From: Kordiimonadaceae bacterium
GTDB taxonomy: Bacteria; Pseudomonadota; Alphaproteobacteria; Sphingomonadales; Kordiimonadaceae
Length of the DNA: 12,551 bases
Assembly: GCA_014238195.1 (NCBI GenBank)
Contig: JABABO010000298.1
Coordinates: forward strand, 1-12,551
Reading direction: 5' to 3'
Positions 5,952-12,551 of the stretch are shown here, in pieces. The position numbers and the translations under genes are program-made. The notes under the pieces were generated by a model that was not told where the DNA came from, did not search any database, and saw only the letters and a list, made by a program, of their open reading frames with translations. Position 1 is the first letter of the stretch. The number at the start of each line of letters is the position of its first letter.

Positions 5952-7202
5952 ATCACTGAACGCTGTCGTTTCCCCTATCGTTTGCTGTCTACCACGGCAT
6001 ATAATATGGGCAGGTTGGACCCCGCCCAACCAATAGGTTAGCTCAGCAGGGTCAGTCATTTCAAAAATAGCCATGTCAGCCCGCATACCTACGCCTATTG
6101 CGCCGACTTCATGGTGCAGGCCAAGGGCCATCGCTGCGTGCGTTGTAACACCTTGTACCGCCTCGAAGGGTGATAAATCAAATAGATTGCACGCCATATG
6201 CATCGCTAACTGAAGACTAACCATCGGACTGGTGCCAGGGTTTAGGTCGGTCGCAACAGCCATTTTAACGCCGCACTGGCGCATCAAATCAACGGGTGGC
6301 TTTTGGGTTTCTTTTAACATGTAAAAGGCCCCAGGCAGCAAAACCGCAATCGTTCCTGCCTTTGCCATTGCTTTTAGCGAGTCTTCGTTTGCAAACTCTA
6401 GGTGGTCTGCTGACTGGGCAGAATATTTTGCGGCTAAGCCACCACCCCCAAGATCGGATAATTGATCCGCATGCAGTTTTATGCCCAAGTGATGCTCAGC
6501 CGCTGCTTTGAATACGCGCGCCGTTTGCGCAGGTGTAAATCCGATATTTTCACAAAAGGCATCCACAGCATCTGCCCGTTTTGCCTCAGCCACTTTTGGG
6601 ATAATCACCTTCACAATATGATCAACATAGCCATCAGAATCACCCTGAAATTCAGGCGGAACAGCGTGTGCTGCTAACAATGTTGTTGACAAGCCGACCC
6701 CAGCTTGCTGTGCCGCGATATGCGCGGCTTTTAGCATTTTTAACTCACTTTCCAATGTTAAGCCATATCCAGATTTTACTTCAACATGGGTTACTCCTTC
6801 GCTTTTTAGACGCTTGAGCCGTTTGGTAGCGCTCGCTGCTAGATCATCCACCTGAGCTTGGCGCGTATCCCACACTGTGGATAAAATACCACCGCCGCTT
6901 TTGGCAATAGTTTCATAAGATGTGCCTGACATGCGTTCGGCATGTTCCCATGCCCGATTGCCAGCAAAAACAGCATGGGTATGGCAATCAATCAGTCCCG
7001 GTAGGGCCAGCATGCCTTGGCAATCTAATTTTGTAATCGCATCTGAACCAGTGGGGAGATGCTTTTTTATCCCTACAAAATCGAAACGGCCATCTTTAAC
7101 GCCAATCACCCCGTCATGAATAATCCCAAAAGCACCAACGCCAACACCAAATGTCATAGTGGCGATGTTTAAATTGGTGAATATTTGGTCGTATAATGGC
7201 AC
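5949..7202 (-). CDS. hutI: Imidazolonepropionase
   Basis: HutI hydrolyses 4-imidazolone-5-propionate to N-formimino-L-glutamate, the third step of histidine degradation, in the cytoplasm. The 417-aa protein is a complete amidohydrolase: the metal motif H74-T-H76 in LPGLIDCHTHAVFAGNR, EVKSGYGL at 141-148, the H179-containing LLAAHAVPPEF, KLHADQ with H244, SADHLE near 265-270, and the metal/catalytic D319 in ATDLNPG. All are typical of HutI. The start is GTG 7202, giving the expected N-terminus; AAGGA lies about nine bases upstream, and nearby ATGs at 7206 and 7210 are in other frames. The gene is divergent from hutF across a 194-base region with a double HutC-type operator, which argues for repression by HutC and induction by urocanate. 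ubiD follows 38 bp downstream. Confidence 0.96.
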   Translation of the reverse strand: MPLYDQIFTNLNIATMTFGVGVGAFGIIHDGVIGVKDGRFDFVGIKKHLPTGSDAITKLDCQGMLALPGLIDCHTHAVFAGNRAWEHAERMSGTSYETIAKSGGGILSTVWDTRQAQVDDLAASATKRLKRLKSEGVTHVEVKSGYGLTLESELKMLKAAHIAAQQAGVGLSTTLLAAHAVPPEFQGDSDGYVDHIVKVIIPKVAEAKRADAVDAFCENIGFTPAQTARVFKAAAEHHLGIKLHADQLSDLGGGGLAAKYSAQSADHLEFANEDSLKAMAKAGTIAVLLPGAFYMLKETQKPPVDLMRQCGVKMAVATDLNPGTSPMVSLQLAMHMACNLFDLSPFEAVQGVTTHAAMALGLHHEVGAIGVGMRADMAIFEMTDPAELTYWLGGVQPAHIICRGRQQTIGETTAFSD

Positions 7203-7244
7203 TCATGCATCCTTTGTAAAAAGGTTTCCTTAGAACGTGTCCCA

Positions 7245-7250
7245 ATTATA
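7245..7250 (-). promoter_or_regulatory. Possible -10 box of the hutI promoter
   Basis: TATAAT reads on the minus strand about 43 bases before the GTG start of hutI. No convincing -35 box is seen 16-18 bases upstream, so this rests on a single hexamer. If real, the double operator would lie roughly 60-90 bases upstream of transcription start. Confidence 0.3.
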
Positions 7251-7296
7251 TAGCCTGAAAAGTCACCGCCGAGAAGGCGTTATTATTTCTTAGACG

Positions 7297-7328
7297 TAAT
7301 TGTATATACAAATTTGTATATACAATTA
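7297..7328. promoter_or_regulatory. Double HutC-type operator (perfect 32-bp palindrome)
   Basis: Two identical copies of the palindrome TTGTATATACAA (7300-7311 and 7314-7325) are set 14 bases apart start to start, and with their flanks make one perfect 32-bp palindrome. TGTA-N2-TACA dyads of this kind are the known operator form for HutC, the GntR-family repressor of hut genes, and hutC is encoded just downstream. The site sits between divergent hutI and hutF, close enough to the hutF start (69 bases from ATG 7397) to block its promoter. TATAGG at 7341-7346 could be the hutF -10 box. The two dyads are on the order of one helical turn apart, which would suit two HutC dimers bound together; this is inferred. 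Confidence 0.85.
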
Positions 7329-7396
7329 AAATATCCGTGCTATAGGGTACTATAGAGACAATAAACACAATAGATGTGTCAAACAGGTTGCGGGAA

Positions 7397-8812
7397 ATGC
7401 CAAGACTATATTTTGAAGGACTATTAACTCAGACAGGATGGTTAGACCAAGCTGCCCTTGATGTTGACGCCTTTGGTATTATTACAGATGTAAAATCTGG
7501 TATTTCCGCACCTGAAGGAACGGAAGTCTTCGGATACGGGCTGCCAAGTGCCGTGAATGTGCACAGCCATGCCTTTCAACGCGCCGCGGTCGGGCTAACC
7601 GAATGGGCACCCGAACATGCAAACATGGCAGCCAGTCTAGTTTCAGATTTTTGGTCATGGCGGGATATTATGTATCGTTTCGCAGCCGCTATGACACCCG
7701 ATAGCCTTAAGATTATAGCCCGCATGGCCTATCTTGATATGCTTAAAAATGGGTATAGCGCGGTCGGTGAATTTCATTATTTGCATAATGCCCATAAAGA
7801 TCAATCGTTAGCGATGTCCGAAGCAATTATTGACGCGGCTGAGCATACGGGTATTGCCCTTACACACTTGCCTGTTTTATATCAACAGTCAGGGTTTGGC
7901 GAGCAGCCCCCAATAGGTGAACAACAGGCTTTTATTCACACAACGGGTGACTTTAAACGGTTGCTAACCGTCCTAGGCGGCCACTTGCGCGGCCATAATA
8001 CATTAGGTGTTGCCATACATTCCCTGCGGGCTGTCGGGTTGGATGCCATGCGCGATGTGCTTGAGTTTCTGCCAGATATGCACTGTGTCCATATTCATAT
8101 CGCTGAACAGGTGGGGGAAGTGGAAGCCTGTGTAAAATGGTCTGGCATGCGGCCTGTGGAATGGTTGCTAGACAACATGGATGTTGATAAGCGCTGGTGC
8201 TTAATCCATGCCACACATGTCAATGATGCAGAAAGTGATGGCATTATTGCGTCTGGGGCCAATGTAGGATTATGCCCAACGACCGAAGCAAACTTAGGCG
8301 ATGGTGTCTTTCCAGCACAGAAATTTATCGCTGGTGGTGGGGCCTTTAGCATTGGTTCCGATAGCCATGTCAGCACTGACCCACGCGAAGAACTGCGCTT
8401 GCTGGAATATGGTCAAAGATTAATCAGCAACAAGCGCAACGTTCTTGTCCCCCCAAAAGGCGGCCATGTGGGGGAACATTTATGGATGAAAGCAGCAATT
8501 GGCGGCGCCCAAGCGCTGGGGCAAAACATTGGCGACATTGCAACTGGCAAACGTGCTGACCTGATTGTGATAGACCCCAAAGCACCGTCAATGGCGGCAG
8601 CGCGGTATGGACAAATTGCCGACAGTCTGGTGTTTAGCGGTGGCCCTAGTCCGGTCACGCATGTCATGGTTGGTGGAAAATTTGTGATTAAAAATAATCG
8701 TCATACCCATGAGGACAGCATCATTGGTGATTATAGTGATCTTTTGCAAAAGTTTTCCGAAGTACTGGAGACCAAAGTACTGGGGACCGAAGTACTGGGG
8801 TTCGTATCATGA
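7397..8812 (+). CDS. hutF: Formimidoylglutamate deiminase
   Basis: HutF hydrolyses N-formimino-L-glutamate to N-formyl-L-glutamate and ammonia, the fourth step of the five-step histidine pathway. It is an amidohydrolase of normal length (471 aa). Visible residues: H56 and H58 in the diagnostic HSHAFQRA, H232 and H234 with E237 in HIHIAEQ, H271 in LIHATH, PTTEANLGDGVF, and D322 in SIGSDSHVS. ATG 7397 is preferred because MPRLYFEGLL matches the usual HutF N-terminus; GTG 7376 in the same frame would add seven residues. Neither has a strong ribosome site. The final residues (EVLET-KVLGT-EVLGF) come from a triple 15-bp tandem repeat and look like a lineage-specific extension. The stop overlaps the hutC start (ATGA). 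It is probably repressed by HutC through the palindrome upstream. Confidence 0.95.
   Translation: MPRLYFEGLLTQTGWLDQAALDVDAFGIITDVKSGISAPEGTEVFGYGLPSAVNVHSHAFQRAAVGLTEWAPEHANMAASLVSDFWSWRDIMYRFAAAMTPDSLKIIARMAYLDMLKNGYSAVGEFHYLHNAHKDQSLAMSEAIIDAAEHTGIALTHLPVLYQQSGFGEQPPIGEQQAFIHTTGDFKRLLTVLGGHLRGHNTLGVAIHSLRAVGLDAMRDVLEFLPDMHCVHIHIAEQVGEVEACVKWSGMRPVEWLLDNMDVDKRWCLIHATHVNDAESDGIIASGANVGLCPTTEANLGDGVFPAQKFIAGGGAFSIGSDSHVSTDPREELRLLEYGQRLISNKRNVLVPPKGGHVGEHLWMKAAIGGAQALGQNIGDIATGKRADLIVIDPKAPSMAAARYGQIADSLVFSGGPSPVTHVMVGGKFVIKNNRHTHEDSIIGDYSDLLQKFSEVLETKVLGTEVLGFVS
8759..8803 (+). repeat. Triple 15-bp tandem repeat in the 3' end of hutF
   Basis: Three near-identical 15-base units (8759-8773, 8774-8788, 8789-8803) share the core AAGTACTGG. 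Because the unit is a multiple of three they stay in frame and encode EVLET, KVLGT and EVLGF at the HutF C-terminus. The third unit differs mainly at its last bases. This looks like replication slippage that extended the protein just before the overlapping hutC start. Confidence 0.85.
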
Positions 8813-9528
8813 CTAACCATAGCTTACCCCGTTACCAGCAGGTTAAACACTATATTCTCAAGGGCATTCAATCTGGTCAGTATCAAGCTGGTGGTCTGAT
8901 CCCAAGCGAACATGCCTTGGTTGCTAGCCTTAATGTTTCGCGGATGACCGTGAATCGTGCCCTTCGGGAACTGATGACAGAAGGACAGATTGTGCGGCGG
9001 GCTGGGCAAGGCAGCTTTGTCGCCGAGAAACGCATGCGCGGCGAAGCAGCAGATATCGTTGGAATCCGTGAAGAAATACAGCAAAGGGGGCATCAGTGGC
9101 ATGCGCGAGTTATCACCCATGCTTTGCGTTCATCTACCAAGGCCGAAATGCAAATTTTCGATTTTGACACACCGCAGCCATTAGCGCATTTTGTGATCGT
9201 TCATTCAGGGAATGGCACACCTGTGCAACTTGAGGACCGTTTGATCAATCCAGCCATTGCCCCCGATATCATGACCATAGATTTTAGCAGCACAACAACC
9301 AAAGACTATTTGATGAATGTTGCTCCCCTGTTAAGGGCGCGTCACCTTGTGCAGGCTATCAATGCCGACGCATATATTGCCAGTGCCTTAAGCATAAAAG
9401 CTGGGTCTGCTTGCTTGAAAGTCAACCGCACGACATGGACAGGGGATAATGTCGCGAGTTATGCCAGTTTGATTAGCCCAGGTGAGCGCTATGAGATCGC
9501 AGCACATTTTAAAAGCACACAATCATAA
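8809..9528 (+). CDS. hutC: Histidine utilisation repressor HutC (GntR/UTRA family)
   Basis: HutC represses hut genes and releases DNA when urocanate binds its C-terminal domain. The 239-aa protein has an N-terminal GntR winged helix (about 6-73) with PSEHALVASLNVSRMTVNRA as the helix-turn-helix and the wing GQGSFVA, then a UTRA ligand-binding domain (about 90-235) with QLEDRLINP and the C-terminal VNRTTWTGDNVASYA, which are typical of the HutC subfamily. ATG 8809 overlaps the hutF stop by four bases, so translation is coupled. Its position inside the operon predicts autoregulation through the operator at 7297-7328. Confidence 0.95.
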   Translation: MTNHSLPRYQQVKHYILKGIQSGQYQAGGLIPSEHALVASLNVSRMTVNRALRELMTEGQIVRRAGQGSFVAEKRMRGEAADIVGIREEIQQRGHQWHARVITHALRSSTKAEMQIFDFDTPQPLAHFVIVHSGNGTPVQLEDRLINPAIAPDIMTIDFSSTTTKDYLMNVAPLLRARHLVQAINADAYIASALSIKAGSACLKVNRTTWTGDNVASYASLISPGERYEIAAHFKSTQS

Positions 9529-9568
9529 GCACAAAAAACATACACATAATGATAAGGGAAATTAAGCC

Positions 9569-11233
9569 ATGAAAAACCGAGCAGACATCAAAGCCCCAAC
9601 AGGCACAGAATTAAACGCTAAAAGTTGGCAAACAGAAGCCCCGCTTCGCATGATGATGAATAATCTTGATCCCCAAGTCGCAGAAAATCCAGACGAATTG
9701 GTTGTTTATGGGGGCATTGGTCGCGCAGCGCGGAATTGGACATGCTATGATCAAATAGTTTCGACACTGAAAACAATGGAAGATTATGAAACCTTGCTTG
9801 TGCAATCGGGCAAACCTGTTGGGGTGTTCCGCACACATGAAAATGCCCCACGTGTTCTGATCGCAAACAGTAACTTAGTGCCTGCTTGGGCGAACTGGGA
9901 ACATTTTAATGCGCTCGATAAAAAAGGCCTGATGATGTATGGGCAAATGACTGCTGGGTCATGGATATATATTGGTAGTCAGGGCATTGTGCAGGGCACA
10001 TATGAAACATTTGTTGAAATGGGCCGTCAGCACTTCGGTGGGGATTTATCGGGGAAATGGATTTTAACGGCAGGACTGGGCGGCATGGGGGGCGCGCAAA
10101 CCCTTGCCGCTACAATGGCGGGCGCTAGCTGTATTGCTATTGAATGCCAAGCCAGTCGCATCGATTTTCGTTTGAAAACGGGATATGTTGACGCCAAGGC
10201 GGGTACGATAGAAGAAGCGGTAAATATGGTTGAGGCCGCCCATAAACGCGGGGAGGTCCTATCGGTTGCCGTGCAAGGCAATGCAGCTGAAATATTACCA
10301 CATATGGTAAAAACTGGAATACACCCTGATGCGGTGACAGATCAAACATCCGCGCATGATCCCGTTAATGGTTACCTGCCCGTGGGTTGGAGCGTTGAAA
10401 AATGGATACACGCCCGTGAAAGCGACCCTGATAGCGTATCAAAGGCGTCAAAACCTGCGATGGCTGCGCATGTAAAAGCCATGCTCGCATTCCATAAAAT
10501 GGGTATTCCCACCTTCGACTATGGTAATAATATCCGACAGGTTGCTTTTGATGAAGGTGTTGAAAATGCTTTTGATTTTTCAGGCTTTGTGCCCGCTTAT
10601 ATTCGTCCCTTATTCTGCCGCGGTATTGGCCCATTCCGTTGGTGCGCCCTGTCGGGGGACCCAGAAGATATTTATAAAACCGATGCAAAAGTGAAAGAAC
10701 TTATCCCAGATAACCCGCACTTGCATAATTGGCTGGATATGGCCCGGGACCGCATTCAATTCCAAGGCTTGCCTGCGCGTATTTGTTGGGTTGGGCTTGG
10801 GGATCGCCACCGCCTAGGCCTAGCCTTTAATGACATGGTCAAGAACGGCGAGTTAAAAGCCCCTGTTGTGATTGGACGGGATCACTTGGACAGTGGTTCG
10901 GTGGCTAGCCCTAACCGCGAAACAGAATCGATGATGGATGGATCAGATGCTGTTTCTGATTGGCCGTTATTGAATGCTATGCTGAACACAGCGAGCGGCG
11001 CGACATGGGTGAGTTTGCATCACGGCGGCGGCGTTGGCATGGGCTACAGCCAACATTCAGGCATAGTGATTGTTTGTGATGGTACAAATGAAGCCCATGC
11101 GCGTATTGGCCGCGTGCTTTGGAATGATCCAGCGACAGGTGTGATGCGGCACGCTGATGCAGGGTATGAGACCGCCAGAACATGTGCCGCCGAGCAAGGA
11201 TTAAACCTACCCATGCTTGACCACAAATCATAA
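9569..11233 (+). CDS. hutU: Urocanate hydratase
   Basis: HutU (urocanase) converts urocanate to 4-imidazolone-5-propionate using a tightly bound NAD+ as electrophile. The 554-aa protein is full length (about 555 in the family). Visible features: YGGIGRAARNW at 47-57, the NAD-binding loop GLGGMGGAQ from G169, YIRPLFCRGIGPFRW with C359 just after it, and C406 in ARICWVGLGDR, which by motif corresponds to the catalytic cysteine known as Cys410 in the Pseudomonas putida enzyme. The C-terminal SLHHGGGVGMGYSQHSG is also conserved. Start ATG 9569 is preceded by AAGGGA at 9552-9557. The 40-base gap after hutC has no terminator or HutC dyad, so it is read as part of the hutF-C-U-H operon. Confidence 0.97.
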   Translation: MKNRADIKAPTGTELNAKSWQTEAPLRMMMNNLDPQVAENPDELVVYGGIGRAARNWTCYDQIVSTLKTMEDYETLLVQSGKPVGVFRTHENAPRVLIANSNLVPAWANWEHFNALDKKGLMMYGQMTAGSWIYIGSQGIVQGTYETFVEMGRQHFGGDLSGKWILTAGLGGMGGAQTLAATMAGASCIAIECQASRIDFRLKTGYVDAKAGTIEEAVNMVEAAHKRGEVLSVAVQGNAAEILPHMVKTGIHPDAVTDQTSAHDPVNGYLPVGWSVEKWIHARESDPDSVSKASKPAMAAHVKAMLAFHKMGIPTFDYGNNIRQVAFDEGVENAFDFSGFVPAYIRPLFCRGIGPFRWCALSGDPEDIYKTDAKVKELIPDNPHLHNWLDMARDRIQFQGLPARICWVGLGDRHRLGLAFNDMVKNGELKAPVVIGRDHLDSGSVASPNRETESMMDGSDAVSDWPLLNAMLNTASGATWVSLHHGGGVGMGYSQHSGIVIVCDGTNEAHARIGRVLWNDPATGVMRHADAGYETARTCAAEQGLNLPMLDHKS

Positions 11234-11238
11234 GGAGG
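11232..11238 (+). promoter_or_regulatory. Strong ribosome binding site of hutH
   Basis: AAGGAGG overlaps the hutU stop codon and lies five bases before ATG 11244. It is the only near-perfect Shine-Dalgarno match seen before a gene in this window and fixes the hutH start. Confidence 0.8.
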
Positions 11239-11243
11239 CAAAG

Positions 11244-12551
11244 ATGACAAGCCATATGATACGTTCAGCAGGCGCATTAAGCCTAAGTGATTTGCGCCAT
11301 ATTTATGACCAACCGACACACTTAACTTTAAACGAAGACAAACGCGAAGCGGCCCAAGCAGCGCGCAATACGGTGACCGACTTGATCGCGCGCGGCGATA
11401 CAGCATACGGCGTGAATACAGGCTTTGGTCTAATGGCACAAACTCATATTCCCGCCGCAGATGTCAAAACCTTACAGGAAAATTTGGTTCTGTCGCACGC
11501 AACAGGGACAGGTGACCCGTTAAGCGAGCCAGTCTTAAGGCTAATTTTGGCGATGAAAGCAGCAAGCCTTGCACAAGGGTTTTCAGGGGTACGCATGTGT
11601 GTCATTGACGCGCTTATTGCCTTGTTGAAAACTGAGGTTTTCCCCGTTATTCCGTCTAAAGGATCGGTGGGTGCCTCGGGTGACTTAGCGCCGCTTGCGC
11701 ATATGTCGGCTGTGCTCTTGGGGGTTGGTGAAGTGACGCACAAGGGTAAAACTTTATCAGCCCAAGAAGGGCTGGACATGGCAGGTCTGTCCCCATTACA
11801 GCTTGAAGCAAAAGAAGGCTTAGCCTTGCTGAATGGCACGCAAGTTTCAACGGCATTAGCACTTGCAGGTCTGTTTCAGATTGAAAATGTTTTTGCCAGT
11901 GGCTTGATCGCTGGCGCCATGAGTGTGGAGGCAATGAAAGGCAGCCATGTCCCCTTTGATGCCCGAATTCATGCAGTCCGTGGTCAGCAGGGGCAAATTG
12001 ATGTGGCTCGGTCCATGCGCACGTTACTGGAAAATAGCGAAATACGCGCTAGTCATGTGGAGTGTGATAAAGTGCAAGACCCCTATAGCCTGCGCTGTCA
12101 ACCGCAGGTGATGGGGGCCGCACTTACTGTAATGCGCGGCGCAGCTGATATTTTATTGGTGGAAGCTAACGCTGTAACCGATAATCCCCTGATTTTTGCT
12201 GATAAGGGGGATATTTTATCGGGTGGTAATTTCCACGCAGAACCCGTGGCAATGGCATCTGATATGTTGGCCTTAGTCATTGCTGAAATTGCTAGTATTT
12301 CAGAGCGCCGTACGAGCTTGCTTGTTGACCCAAAGCTTTCAGGGCTTCCTGCATTTTTGGTCGAAGAAGGGGGATTAAATAGCGGATTTATGATTGCGCA
12401 GGTTACTGCTGCCGCACTTGTTAGTGAAAACAAAACCCTAGCACACCCAGCCAGTGTTGATAGTATCCCAACCAGCGCGGGCCAAGAAGATCATGTATCG
12501 ATGGCGACATTCGCCGCTCGTCGCCTAGGTGATATGGCAGGAAATGCCGCA
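11244..12551 (+). CDS. hutH: Histidine ammonia-lyase (partial, cut by window end)
   Basis: HutH deaminates L-histidine to trans-urocanate, the first pathway step; urocanate is also the inducer sensed by HutC. The frame is open from ATG 11244 to the window edge: 436 codons of an expected 500-510. A144-S145-G146 in GSVGASGDLAPLAH is the triad that self-cyclises to the MIO electrophile (Ala142-Ser143-Gly144 in P. putida). Other family segments are YGVNTGFGLMA near 55-65, QENLVLSHATG, ALLNGTQVSTALA, VQDPYSLRCQPQVMG, and NAVTDNPLIF with GGNFHAEPVAMASD. The tail reaches the SAGQEDHVSMATFAARR segment. The start is set by the AAGGAGG five bases upstream. It is 10 bases behind hutU and so the fourth gene of the + strand hut operon. 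Confidence 0.97.
   Translation, partial: MTSHMIRSAGALSLSDLRHIYDQPTHLTLNEDKREAAQAARNTVTDLIARGDTAYGVNTGFGLMAQTHIPAADVKTLQENLVLSHATGTGDPLSEPVLRLILAMKAASLAQGFSGVRMCVIDALIALLKTEVFPVIPSKGSVGASGDLAPLAHMSAVLLGVGEVTHKGKTLSAQEGLDMAGLSPLQLEAKEGLALLNGTQVSTALALAGLFQIENVFASGLIAGAMSVEAMKGSHVPFDARIHAVRGQQGQIDVARSMRTLLENSEIRASHVECDKVQDPYSLRCQPQVMGAALTVMRGAADILLVEANAVTDNPLIFADKGDILSGGNFHAEPVAMASDMLALVIAEIASISERRTSLLVDPKLSGLPAFLVEEGGLNSGFMIAQVTAAALVSENKTLAHPASVDSIPTSAGQEDHVSMATFAARRLGDMAGNAA

Noticed and set aside
11444..12433. Minus-strand frames of about 90-131 aa over hutH
   Set aside because: hutH is open on the plus strand through the whole region and carries its full set of conserved motifs; the minus frames are shadows.
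1..12551. CRISPR arrays, tRNA/rRNA genes, insertion sequences, phage or attachment sites
   Set aside because: No regularly spaced repeats, cloverleaf-like segments, transposase or integrase reading frames were seen; the window appears to be ordinary chromosomal metabolic and sensory genes.

Overview
The window reads as a piece of an alphaproteobacterial chromosome. By eye the GC content is moderate. Gene packing is tight, with short gaps and one 4-bp start/stop overlap. The core is a histidine-utilisation (hut) locus of the five-step HutH-HutU-HutI-HutF-(HutG) type with a HutC repressor, a layout common in alpha- and gammaproteobacteria. A marine SAR116-like or similar lineage would fit, but this is a weak inference from composition and gene content; no rRNA, tRNA or other marker is present.

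Left part (1-1602, + strand): a probable C-terminal end of a gene cut by the window edge, then an AT-rich leader with a 7-bp hairpin. This is followed by a compact three-gene group: an unrecognised 70-aa protein, an RraA-family protein that keeps the Arg-Asp-x-x-Glu motif of the metal-dependent aldolase/decarboxylase branch, and a CPYA-type thioredoxin-fold glutathione S-transferase-like protein. About 670 bases without a convincing intact gene follow (1603-2275). They hold several inverted repeats and a short reading frame that may be a relic of a BKACE-type enzyme.

Middle (2276-5910): a hybrid sensor histidine kinase (two membrane segments flanking a CHASE4-like periplasmic domain, then HisKA, HATPase and receiver), convergent with a full-length UbiD-family prenylated-FMN decarboxylase. 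ubiD lies only 38 bp behind hutI on the minus strand and may be co-transcribed with it.

Right part (5949-12551): hutI (-) is divergent from hutF-hutC-hutU-hutH (+). The divergent intergenic region carries a perfect 32-bp palindrome made of two copies of TTGTATATACAA, almost certainly a double HutC operator. Together HutH (histidine to urocanate), HutU (to imidazolonepropionate), HutI (to N-formiminoglutamate) and HutF (to N-formylglutamate) give most of the pathway. The final N-formylglutamate deformylase (HutG) is not in the window and would be expected beyond the right edge, where hutH itself is cut. An unusual detail is a triple 15-bp tandem repeat that forms the C-terminal tail of HutF just before hutC.
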